Source of the DNA: JAVVFH01 sp032250585 | GTDB taxonomy: Bacteria > Pseudomonadota > Gammaproteobacteria > Xanthomonadales > SZUA-36 | DNA length: 19,340 nucleotides | Direction of reading: 5' to 3' | Assembly: GCA_032250585.1 (NCBI GenBank) | Contig: JAVVFH010000038.1 | Location: 1 to 19,340, forward strand | In this document: one piece after another, positions 6,701 through 14,022 of the stretch | Layout of the letters: the number at the start of each line of letters is the position of its first letter | Numbering within the stretch: position 1 is the first letter of the stretch | Made by a program: the position numbers and the translations under genes | The notes under the pieces: generated by a model | What the model was told of the DNA's origin: nothing | What the model saw: the letters and a program-made list of their open reading frames with translations, nothing else | Database searches by the model: none

Positions 6701-7324
6701 ATGGCGAAAAGTAAAAGCAGTAAAAAATGGCTGGCGGAGCACTTCGACGATCACTATGTCAAGTTGGCGCAGCAACAGGGTCTGCGTTCCCGTTCAGCCT
6801 TCAAGCTATTGGAACTCCAGGAAAAATATGGGTTGATTCGGGCCAGCATGAGCGTGGTCGATCTCGGGGCGGCGCCGGGGGGCTGGTCTCAGGTTGCCCG
6901 GCGTCTGGTAGGTGCGTCGGGCAAGGTAATCGCGCTCGACATCCTGGCAATGGACCCCCTGCAGGACGTGGTCTTCCTGCAGGCTGATTTTACCGGGCGC
7001 GATGCGCTGGAGCTGCTGGAACGGGTTCTTGACGGGCGTGAAGTCGATCTTGTGTTGTCCGACATGGCCCCCAATATGAGTGGTGTAACGGTGACCGACC
7101 AGGCGAAAGCCATGTATCTCGCTGAATTGGCGCTGGGATTCGCCCGTACGAAGCTCATGCCTGGCGGCGGCTTTGTCGTAAAGTTGTTTCAAGGTGTGGA
7201 TTTCGACAACTATGTCCGCGAGGCGCGGTCTATGTTCGAGAAGGTGCGGGTCGTAAAGCCCAAAGCCTCCCGTCCCAGGAGCCGGGAAGTGTACCTGCTG
7301 GCCGAGGGGCGCCGACTGACGTAA
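6701..7324 (+). CDS. rlmE: 23S rRNA (uridine(2552)-2'-O)-methyltransferase RlmE (FtsJ/RrmJ)
   Basis: RlmE methylates U2552 in the A-loop of 23S rRNA on the 50S subunit. The 207-residue protein contains the SAM loop VVDLGAAPGGWSQVA and the complete catalytic set Lys35, Asp121, Lys161 and Glu196, in SAFKLLE, LSDMAPN, VVKLFQG and SREVYLL. These are each offset by three from E. coli Lys38, Asp124, Lys164 and Glu199. ATG 6701 has GGAGG at 6691-6695, five bases upstream. The ftsH gene follows after 67 bases, as in the E. coli heat-shock pair rrmJ-ftsH. I did not find a convincing heat-shock promoter in the short divergent region before it. Confidence 0.96.
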   Translation: MAKSKSSKKWLAEHFDDHYVKLAQQQGLRSRSAFKLLELQEKYGLIRASMSVVDLGAAPGGWSQVARRLVGASGKVIALDILAMDPLQDVVFLQADFTGRDALELLERVLDGREVDLVLSDMAPNMSGVTVTDQAKAMYLAELALGFARTKLMPGGGFVVKLFQGVDFDNYVREARSMFEKVRVVKPKASRPRSREVYLLAEGRRLT

Positions 7325-7391
7325 ATTGTACCTTCGGCAGTGCGAAGCCGGCCCTGAGGATCACGGTGGCCAAACGACAGAGGAACTTGAT

Positions 7392-9323
7392 TTGAACGAC
7401 CTTGCCAAGAATTTATTAACCTGGGCGATCATCGCTATCGTTCTGGTCTCGATATTCAATCACTACGCAACCGTGGGAACGGTGCCCTCATCGCTGGCCT
7501 ATTCCGAATTCCTCAGCAATGTTCGTAACGGGCAGATCGCGCAGGTCAATATCCAAAGCGATCAGAGCGGTAACACGATCGCGGGCCGCACGGTCGACGG
7601 TAACGAATTCCAGACTTTCGGGCCTCCGGACCCGAAACTCATTGACGACCTCGTAGAGAATCGCGTCGAAATCACGGCTGAGCCGCCCGCCGAGCGCTCG
7701 ATTTTCGTCGACCTGATTCTCGGCGTCGCCCCGATCCTGCTGTTGATCGGCGTGTGGGTTTATTTCATGCGCCAGATGCAGGGCGGCGGAGCTGGCGGCC
7801 GCGGGGCCATGTCCTTCGGTAAAAGCCGTGCGAAGCTGCAAGGCGAAGACCAGGTCAAGGTGACTTTCGCAGATGTTGCCGGTATCGAGGAGGCAAAGGA
7901 CGAAGTCAGTGAGTTGGTCGAATTTCTGCGCAATCCCGGCAAGTTTCAGCAACTGGGTGGCCACATACCGCGGGGAGTCTTGATGGTCGGCTCACCGGGA
8001 ACGGGCAAGACATTGCTTGCCAGAGCGATCGCCGGTGAGGCCAAGGTGCCGTTCTTTTCGATTTCGGGATCCGATTTCGTGGAGATGTTCGTGGGTGTGG
8101 GCGCGTCGCGTGTCCGCGACATGTTTGACCAGGCCAAAAAACACGCGCCATGTATTATTTTCATCGACGAGATCGACGCCGTCGGCCGGCATCGCGGCGC
8201 CGGGCTTGGCGGCGGCCACGACGAACGCGAACAGACTCTGAATCAGCTGCTGGTCGAAATGGATGGTTTCGAAGGCGGTGAGGGCGTCATCGTAATTGCC
8301 GCGACCAACCGCCCGGACGTATTGGACCCGGCCTTGCTCCGCCCGGGACGCTTTGATCGGCAGGTGGTGGTCCCGTTGCCGGATATTCGGGGCCGTGCGG
8401 CCATTTTGAAAGTGCACATGAAGAAAGTACCGCTGGCTGAAAACGTCGATCCAAAAGTCATCGCGCGCGGCACGCCAGGTTTCTCGGGTGCAGACCTGGC
8501 CAACCTGGTGAATGAAGCAGCGTTATTCGCGGCTCGCGATAACGCCAAGCAGGTCACCATGGATCACATGGAACGGGCCAAAGATAAAATCATGATGGGG
8601 TCCGAGCGACGTTCCATGGTGATGTCCGAAAAGGAAAAGAACCTCACGGCTTATCACGAGGCCGGCCATGCAATCGTCGGCCGCCTGGTCCCGGAGCATG
8701 ATCCGGTTTACAAGGTCAGTATCATTCCGCGTGGCAGGGCGCTGGGCGTAACCATGTTCCTGCCTGAGCAGGACAAATACAGCATTTCCAAGCTTCAGCT
8801 CGAAAGCCAATTGGCCAGCCTGTTCGGTGGTCGCGTCGCCGAGGAGCTCATTTATGGCTCGGATCACGTGACCACGGGCGCTTCGAATGACATCGAACGC
8901 GCGACGGCTATAGCACGGAACATGGTGACCAAGTGGGGTCTGACAGAAACCCTCGGACCGTTGACCTACTCAGAAGACGAGGACGAGGTATTTCTCGGTC
9001 GGTCGGTGACCCAGCACAAGCACATCTCCGATGACACAGCCCGTCTGATCGACGAAGAAGTGCGGCAGATTGTGGAAAGCGCTCACCGGCGTGCGACAGA
9101 TTTGCTCAAGGCGAATTTGAAGCAGTTGCACCTGATGGCGGATGCGCTGATGAAGTACGAGACGATTGACGGCAAACAGATCGATCAGATCATGGACGGT
9201 AAAGAGCCGGATCCACCGGATGACTGGCACGAGAGTCAACGTGCCGAATCGACCGAAACCGACGCGGAGACCAGTAAAACGGGTGACCGGACGTCTGTGG
9301 GCGGCCCGGCGGAGCAGCACTGA
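7392..9323 (+). CDS. ftsH: ATP-dependent zinc metalloprotease FtsH
   Basis: FtsH is the hexameric inner-membrane AAA+ protease that removes unassembled membrane proteins and, in E. coli, LpxC and RpoH. The 643-residue protein starts with a membrane helix (NLLTWAIIAIVLVSIFNHYA), then a periplasmic domain, a second helix (APILLLIGVWVYFMRQMQGG), the AAA module and the protease domain. Walker A is GSPGTGKT at 200-207, with Ser where most relatives have Pro. Walker B is IIFIDEID, and the second region of homology contains PALLRPGRFDRQ. The zinc site is HEAGH at 422-426 with Asp500 in TTGASNDIERA. The start is unusual: TTG 7392, supported by GAGGA at 7380-7384 and by the family N-terminus M-N-D-x-AKNLL. 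An acidic, Ser/Thr-rich tail ends the protein. Confidence 0.96.
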   Translation: MNDLAKNLLTWAIIAIVLVSIFNHYATVGTVPSSLAYSEFLSNVRNGQIAQVNIQSDQSGNTIAGRTVDGNEFQTFGPPDPKLIDDLVENRVEITAEPPAERSIFVDLILGVAPILLLIGVWVYFMRQMQGGGAGGRGAMSFGKSRAKLQGEDQVKVTFADVAGIEEAKDEVSELVEFLRNPGKFQQLGGHIPRGVLMVGSPGTGKTLLARAIAGEAKVPFFSISGSDFVEMFVGVGASRVRDMFDQAKKHAPCIIFIDEIDAVGRHRGAGLGGGHDEREQTLNQLLVEMDGFEGGEGVIVIAATNRPDVLDPALLRPGRFDRQVVVPLPDIRGRAAILKVHMKKVPLAENVDPKVIARGTPGFSGADLANLVNEAALFAARDNAKQVTMDHMERAKDKIMMGSERRSMVMSEKEKNLTAYHEAGHAIVGRLVPEHDPVYKVSIIPRGRALGVTMFLPEQDKYSISKLQLESQLASLFGGRVAEELIYGSDHVTTGASNDIERATAIARNMVTKWGLTETLGPLTYSEDEDEVFLGRSVTQHKHISDDTARLIDEEVRQIVESAHRRATDLLKANLKQLHLMADALMKYETIDGKQIDQIMDGKEPDPPDDWHESQRAESTETDAETSKTGDRTSVGGPAEQH

Positions 9324-9357
9324 CGCCAGGACGAATTCCTCCTGGCGGCGAATTTTT
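9324..9357 (+). terminator. Hairpin plus T run between ftsH and folP (attenuator candidate)
   Basis: Directly after the ftsH stop, CGCCAGGA (9324-9331) and TCCTGGCG (9340-9347) form a perfect eight-pair stem with an eight-base loop. GCGAA and then five T (9353-9357) follow. The layout resembles a partial rho-independent terminator, but the T run is short and begins five bases after the stem. The folP ATG is at 9359, so the structure lies where its ribosome-binding site would be. It could lower folP-glmM expression relative to ftsH, or set translation of folP. The pairing is seen; the role is inferred. Confidence 0.5.
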
Positions 9358-9358
9358 A

Positions 9359-10201
9359 ATGCACTGCGGTACGCTGAATTGCGCCGGGCGCCGCATCACC
9401 CTGGATCGAACCAGGGTGATGGGTATTCTCAATGTCACTCCCGATTCGTTCTCCGACGGCGGTCGTTTTACCGGACCTGATCGGGCTTTACGCCACGCGC
9501 TCGAGATGGTGCAGGCCGGGGCGGACCTGATCGACGTGGGCGGTGAGTCGACGCGGCCGGGTTCCGAATCGGTCGGCGCTCAGGAGGAACTCGACCGCGT
9601 GATACCGGTTATCGAGGCCATCGTCGCAGAAATGGCCGTTCCGGTTTCGATTGACACCAGCAAACCCGAAATCATGAAAGCCGCCGCAGCGGCGGGCGCA
9701 GGCATGGTTAACGATGTCTTCGCACTGCGCCAGCCGAATGCGCTCGAGACGGCGGCTTCACTTGGCTTGCCCGTGTGCCTCATGCACATGCGGGGAAAGC
9801 CGCGCGACATGCAAACCGAACCGGTGTATGACGATGTCGTTGCGGAGGTTCTGGATTTCCTGATCGAGCGCGCCGAGGCCTGTGAAGCCGCCGGCGTCCC
9901 ATCCGGGCAAGTCATCATCGATCCCGGCTTCGGTTTCGGTAAGAATTTGCACCATAACCTGGCGCTGTTCCGCGCCTTGCCTCGCCTGGCCAGCTGTGGC
10001 TACCCACTGTTGGTCGGGTTTTCGCGAAAGTCGATGCTCGGTAAGATCACTGGCCGACCGGTGGATCAGCGGATCTCGGCTTCCGTGGCCGCCGCTGTGC
10101 TCGCCGCTCGCTCGGGCGCATCACTGCTCCGGGTCCACGACGTCGCCGAGACCGTTGATGCGCTCGCCGTTCTTAGCGCATTGACCGACAGAAGAGACTG
10201 A
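9359..10201 (+). CDS. folP: Dihydropteroate synthase
   Basis: FolP condenses dihydropterin pyrophosphate with p-aminobenzoate in folate synthesis and is the sulfonamide target. The 280-residue protein has the full set of family motifs: MGILNVTPDSFSDGG (Asn25 of the magnesium site), DLIDVGGESTRPGSE, VSIDTSKPEI, VNDVFALR, CLMHMRGKPRDMQ, IIDPGFGFGKNLHHN, LLVGFSRKSMLG with Lys224, and the terminal LLRVHDV. Length and order match E. coli FolP. ATG 9359 lacks a clear Shine-Dalgarno; the preceding 34 bases form a hairpin, so initiation may depend on coupling to ftsH or on unfolding. It is the third gene of the rlmE-ftsH-folP-glmM series and is followed by a 70-base gap. Confidence 0.95.
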   Translation: MHCGTLNCAGRRITLDRTRVMGILNVTPDSFSDGGRFTGPDRALRHALEMVQAGADLIDVGGESTRPGSESVGAQEELDRVIPVIEAIVAEMAVPVSIDTSKPEIMKAAAAAGAGMVNDVFALRQPNALETAASLGLPVCLMHMRGKPRDMQTEPVYDDVVAEVLDFLIERAEACEAAGVPSGQVIIDPGFGFGKNLHHNLALFRALPRLASCGYPLLVGFSRKSMLGKITGRPVDQRISASVAAAVLAARSGASLLRVHDVAETVDALAVLSALTDRRD

Positions 10202-10235
10202 AACCTTGGCTGAAGTGTTATTTCTGTGCAGGATG

Positions 10236-10265
10236 TTCACAGAATTGGAAAGTAACGGGTAATAT
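10236..10265 (+). promoter_or_regulatory. Weak promoter candidate immediately before glmM
   Basis: TTCACA (10236-10241, five of six matches to TTGACA) and TAATAT (10260-10265, four of six matches to TATAAT) are 18 bases apart. The usual start distance of about seven bases would place the first transcribed base at or next to the glmM ATG at 10272. The glmM start also has no Shine-Dalgarno sequence at normal spacing, so a leaderless message is conceivable. The match is modest and could occur by chance in this 70-base gap. Confidence 0.28.
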
Positions 10266-10271
10266 CAGCGG

Positions 10272-11618
10272 ATGAAACTCAAGTATTTTGGTACCGACGG
10301 CATCCGTGGGCGGGTCGGCGACCCTCCGATCACGGCCGATTTCATGTTGCGCATGGGCCGTGCCGCAGGCCTCATTCTGGCCGCCAAAGAGAAGCGCGCG
10401 GTCGTCATTGGCAAGGACACACGCATTTCCGGCTACATGTTCGAGTCCGCGCTCGAGGCGGGCCTGGCCGCCGCAGGGGCCAACGTTTTGTTGCTGGGCC
10501 CTATGCCCACGCCGGCGGTGGCTTATCTGACCCGCACTCTGTACGCCTGTGCGGGTATCGTCATTTCGGCTTCCCACAATGCTTTCGAAGACAACGGAAT
10601 CAAGTTTTTCTCGGCCGATGGTGAAAAGTTGCCGGACGCCGTCGAACAGGCAATCGAGGCCGAGCTCGAAAAGCCTTTCGTGACGGTGGAGTCCGCGCGA
10701 ATGGGCAAAGCGGCGCGGGTTGACGATGCCGCCGGCCGCTACATTGAGTTCTGCAAGGGTACGATGCCTTTCGGAACGCTGCTGAGCGGGCTGCGCATCG
10801 TGCTTGATTGCGCGAACGGCTCCACCTACAAGGTTGCGCCTGCCGTGCTGCGGGAACTGGGCGCCAAAGTGCACGTCATCGGCAACGAGCCGGACGGCAT
10901 GAACATCAATGACGGTCTTGGTTCTACCCAGCCGGGAGCCATGCAGGAAGAAGTTTTACGCAGGGAAGCGGACGTCGGTATTGCGTTGGATGGCGACGGT
11001 GACCGCGTGGTTATGGCGGACCGGAACGGTAAACTCATCGATGGTGACGATCTGTTATACATCATTGCCAGCGCCCGAAAGGCCGAGGGTCGTCTGCTGG
11101 GGGGGGTCGTGGGAACCGTGATGACGAATTTCGGGTTGGAGCGGGCTTTTGCCGAGTTGGACATTCCGTTCACGCGAACCGCCGTCGGTGACCGGCATAT
11201 TCACCGGGTCCTGATTGAAAAAGGCTGGGTTTTGGGTGGTGAAACCTCCGGCCACCTGATGTCGCTGGACCGCACCAGTACTGGCGATGGCATCGTCAGT
11301 GCGCTGCAGGTGCTCGAGGTCATGATGCGCAGTGGAAAAGGCCTGGCGGATCTTCTGCACGGCATGCAGAAGTTTCCCCAGATCATGATCAACGTACCGG
11401 TTTCCGTCCGTGGTCAGCAACGGTTTCCCGAAAGCGACAGGATTCACGAGGCGGTGCGTGAAGCGGAGCGCGAAATGAACGGTCACGGCCGGGTCATTCT
11501 GCGCCCTTCCGGCACCGAGCCTCTTATCCGGGTCACGCTGGAAGGAGACGATCCTGCCCAGGTTGAGCGGCTCGCCAGGCAGTTGGCTGAGACTGTCCGT
11601 GCGGAACTTGTGGACTGA
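10272..11618 (+). CDS. glmM: Phosphoglucosamine mutase
   Basis: GlmM converts glucosamine-6-phosphate to glucosamine-1-phosphate, a step to UDP-GlcNAc for peptidoglycan and lipopolysaccharide. The 448-residue protein starts KYFGTDGIRGRVGDPPIT. It carries the phosphoserine loop ISASHN with Ser101, the metal loop ALDGDGDRV (Asp240, Asp242, Asp244), the sugar-binding GGETSGHL, and the phosphate-binding RPSGTEPLIRV. Each position is offset by one from E. coli. One oddity: the residue after SASHN is Ala104, where the family almost always has Pro. ATG 10272 is the only sensible start, because a stop lies in frame at 10260-10262. It closes the folP-glmM block. Eight G at 11099-11106 lie within intact coding sequence. 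E. coli has secG next; here a convergent sirtuin follows after 125 bases with no clear terminator. Confidence 0.96.
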   Translation: MKLKYFGTDGIRGRVGDPPITADFMLRMGRAAGLILAAKEKRAVVIGKDTRISGYMFESALEAGLAAAGANVLLLGPMPTPAVAYLTRTLYACAGIVISASHNAFEDNGIKFFSADGEKLPDAVEQAIEAELEKPFVTVESARMGKAARVDDAAGRYIEFCKGTMPFGTLLSGLRIVLDCANGSTYKVAPAVLRELGAKVHVIGNEPDGMNINDGLGSTQPGAMQEEVLRREADVGIALDGDGDRVVMADRNGKLIDGDDLLYIIASARKAEGRLLGGVVGTVMTNFGLERAFAELDIPFTRTAVGDRHIHRVLIEKGWVLGGETSGHLMSLDRTSTGDGIVSALQVLEVMMRSGKGLADLLHGMQKFPQIMINVPVSVRGQQRFPESDRIHEAVREAEREMNGHGRVILRPSGTEPLIRVTLEGDDPAQVERLARQLAETVRAELVD

Positions 11619-11743
11619 AAGCGGCGGAGTGTTGAGATATTTTCGCGCGCGGTCTTCGGTTTTTTGTTGCTCCCGCACCGTAAGTTCACCGCATGTAGAA
11701 GGTGGCAACTATCCTGACGAGGGCTGCATCAACCAGCTTCGGC

Positions 11744-12538
11744 TCAAATTCGTCCCCGGTCTTCGTGGTGGTCATGTTTGCGCACGCGACTCTTGGCTTG
11801 AGCGACGAGACTCGCCAGGACCTGTTCGGCACCGCCCCGAAAACACTGATCCGCATGCTTGCTGAGCGGTGTTTCGAGCGGGTTGATTTCCACCAGCCTC
11901 GCGCCCCGACCCAGGGCAATCAGCGGCAGGCTGGCCGCCGGCTGAACCACCGATGTCGTCCCCACCGAGAAGCAGAAGTCACAGCGCGCGGCCGCCGCCA
12001 TGGCCTGGTCGATGGCATCCTGCGGCAGCGTTTCGCCAAACCACACGACATCGGGCCGTGCGCAGGCATTTTTTACGTAAGGGGACCGGGGTGGGCAGTC
12101 ACTGGCGTCGGCGAGCCATGCGGCGCTGATTGGACGGTGGGAGACCTGGCACTTGGATCGTAAGATGTTCCCATGCAATTCACACACGGTTTGCGATCCA
12201 GCCGCCTGGTGCAGGCCGTCGACATTCTGGGTCACGAGGCTGAAGCCCGGTACCAGGTTCTCAAGCTGCACCAGCGCGAAATGCCCGGCATGCGGTTTGG
12301 CCCGGCGCACCTGCGCGCGGCGTTCTTCGTACCATTTCCAGACCCTTTCAGGGTGTTTGGCGAAAGCCTCTGGCGTGGCGAGATCCTCGGGTGTGAACCT
12401 GGCCCAAAGACCCGTCTGTGCCTCGCGGAAGGTGGGGATGCCGCTTTCAACGGACATACCGGCGCCCGTCAGGACCAGCACATGGTGCGCATTCAACAGA
12501 TCCCGCAGCAGCGACTCCTTCCATGCGAATTCAAGCAT
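11744..12538 (-). CDS. Sirtuin (Sir2/CobB-type) NAD-dependent protein deacylase
   Basis: This 264-residue protein would remove acyl groups from lysines using NAD+. The NAD-binding loop is TGAGMSVESGIPTFR (residues 24-38). TQNVDGLH holds the conserved Gln-Asn-Asp, His122 in ELHGNIL is the catalytic base, and VVWFGE and SVGTTSVVQPA follow. Tyr70 and Arg73 in WYEERR match the Y-x-x-R pair that recognises succinyl or other acidic acyl groups in SIRT5 and E. coli CobB, so deacetylase plus desuccinylase activity is plausible. The zinc module is eroded: Cys130 is followed by Ser133 instead of Cys, and Cys148 by Arg151, with a non-canonical SPYVKNAC insert. I chose ATG 12538 by family length; ATG 12568 and GTG 12613 are possible. 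None has a clear ribosome site. The gene is divergent from miaB and convergent with glmM. Confidence 0.88.
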   Translation of the reverse strand: MLEFAWKESLLRDLLNAHHVLVLTGAGMSVESGIPTFREAQTGLWARFTPEDLATPEAFAKHPERVWKWYEERRAQVRRAKPHAGHFALVQLENLVPGFSLVTQNVDGLHQAAGSQTVCELHGNILRSKCQVSHRPISAAWLADASDCPPRSPYVKNACARPDVVWFGETLPQDAIDQAMAAAARCDFCFSVGTTSVVQPAASLPLIALGRGARLVEINPLETPLSKHADQCFRGGAEQVLASLVAQAKSRVRKHDHHEDRGRI

Positions 12539-12669
12539 TGGATTCAATGCGCGCGTTCCCGTCAGCATAGCGAAAGAAAAACCATGAGTGTATTCTACGC
12601 GGTTACCTGTCACTGGCCACGCTTGACGGCGGCCAGGGCGTGAATCCTGAATGGAACCGGACGATCTGG

Positions 12670-14022
12670 ATGAAAGGCAAGCTCTATATCAAAACGCACG
12701 GCTGTCAGATGAACGAGTACGACTCCGCAAAAATGGCGGATGTGCTCGCAGCTTCGCACGGTCTCGAATTAACCGACCGGGAAGACGATGCCGACGTGAT
12801 TCTCATCAACACCTGCTCAATCCGCGAAAAAGCCCAGGAGAAAGTATTTTCACAATTGGGTCGCTGGAAAAAACTCAAACGGGAAAATCCCGACTTGGTG
12901 ATCGGTGTCGGTGGCTGCGTGGCGAGCCAGGAAGGCCGAGCGATAGTCGAGCGTGCCCCCATCGTGGATGTGGTGTTCGGACCGCAGACTCTACACCGCT
13001 TGCCGGCGATGCTGGACACGGTCCGCAACAGCGGAAAGCCAGCCATCGACATCAGTTTCCCGGAAGTGGAAAAATTCGACAACTTGCCGGAACCAGGCGC
13101 GCAAGGGCCGACGGCCTTCGTTTCCGTGATGGAAGGCTGCAGCAAATACTGCAGCTTCTGTGTCGTCCCGTATACCCGCGGTGAGGAAGTCAGCCGGCCC
13201 TTTGACGATGTGGTTGCCGAGTGCGTGACGCTGGTCGCGAAGGGTGTCAAGGAAATCAATCTGTTGGGCCAGAACGTCAACGCTTACCGCGGTCTCGCGC
13301 ATGATGGTTCGCAGGCCGACCTGGCCCTGCTGATTCATTACGTGGCAGCGATTGAAGGCGTGGAACGAATCCGTTTCACAACCTCGCACCCGGTCGAGTT
13401 CTCACAAAGTCTGATTGACGCCTTTGGCGAAGTCCCGCAGCTGGCGAATTACCTGCACTTGCCGGTGCAGAGCGGTTCCGATCGGGTGCTGGCCATGATG
13501 AAGCGAGGCCATACGGTACTTGAATACAAGCAGAAGATTCGGCGTTTGCGCGAGAAACGGCCCGATATCAGTCTTTCTTCGGACTTCATCGTGGGCTTCC
13601 CCGGCGAAACAGAGCAGGATTTCGAAGCGACGATGCGCCTGATCGCGGAATTGGATTTCGACCAGAGCTTCAGTTTTATTTATTCCGCGCGGCCTGGCAC
13701 ACCTGCAGCCGGTTTTCCGGACGATCTGCCGATGGGAGTCAAGAAAGAACGCTTGTTGCGCCTGCAGGAACGCATTAACGAGCAGGCATTGCGTATCAGT
13801 CGCGCCATGATTGGTGGCACGCAGCGTGTCCTGGTGGAGGGCTGCAGCAAGAAAGACCCCCACCAACTGGCCGGCCGAACCGAGAACAACCGCGTGGTGA
13901 ATTTCGATGGGCCTGCGCGGCTGGTTGGACAGTTTGTCGACGTCGTCGTCACAGAAGCACTGAGCCATTCCCTGCGCGGTCGCGTACGCCTGCCGGAATG
14001 CGATCCGGCGGACGCAGCATGA
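12670..14022 (+). CDS. miaB: tRNA-2-methylthio-N6-dimethylallyladenosine synthase MiaB
   Basis: MiaB is a radical-SAM enzyme that adds a methylthio group to i6A37 in tRNAs reading UNN codons. The 450-residue protein has three domains. The N-terminal UPF0004 domain has Cys12, Cys49 and Cys83 (HGCQMNEYDS, NTCSIRE, GGCVAS) for the auxiliary cluster. The radical-SAM core has Cys157, Cys161 and Cys164 (CSKYCSFC). The C-terminal TRAM domain is around RVLVEGCSKKD to SLRGRV. All six cysteines have the same numbers as in E. coli when translation starts at ATG 12670, which supports that start over GTG 12640. Its last four bases overlap the ybeZ start. It opens the conserved miaB-ybeZ-ybeY-corC run. Confidence 0.96.
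   Translation: MKGKLYIKTHGCQMNEYDSAKMADVLAASHGLELTDREDDADVILINTCSIREKAQEKVFSQLGRWKKLKRENPDLVIGVGGCVASQEGRAIVERAPIVDVVFGPQTLHRLPAMLDTVRNSGKPAIDISFPEVEKFDNLPEPGAQGPTAFVSVMEGCSKYCSFCVVPYTRGEEVSRPFDDVVAECVTLVAKGVKEINLLGQNVNAYRGLAHDGSQADLALLIHYVAAIEGVERIRFTTSHPVEFSQSLIDAFGEVPQLANYLHLPVQSGSDRVLAMMKRGHTVLEYKQKIRRLREKRPDISLSSDFIVGFPGETEQDFEATMRLIAELDFDQSFSFIYSARPGTPAAGFPDDLPMGVKKERLLRLQERINEQALRISRAMIGGTQRVLVEGCSKKDPHQLAGRTENNRVVNFDGPARLVGQFVDVVVTEALSHSLRGRVRLPECDPADAA

Noticed and set aside
11099..11106. Eight-G run in glmM as a frameshift
   Set aside because: The frame is intact on both sides and the encoded LLGGVVGT fits the family, so no error is indicated.
11640..11670. Intrinsic terminator after glmM (six-T run near 11659)
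   Set aside because: No stem of useful length precedes the T run; GCGCGC is self-complementary but too short.
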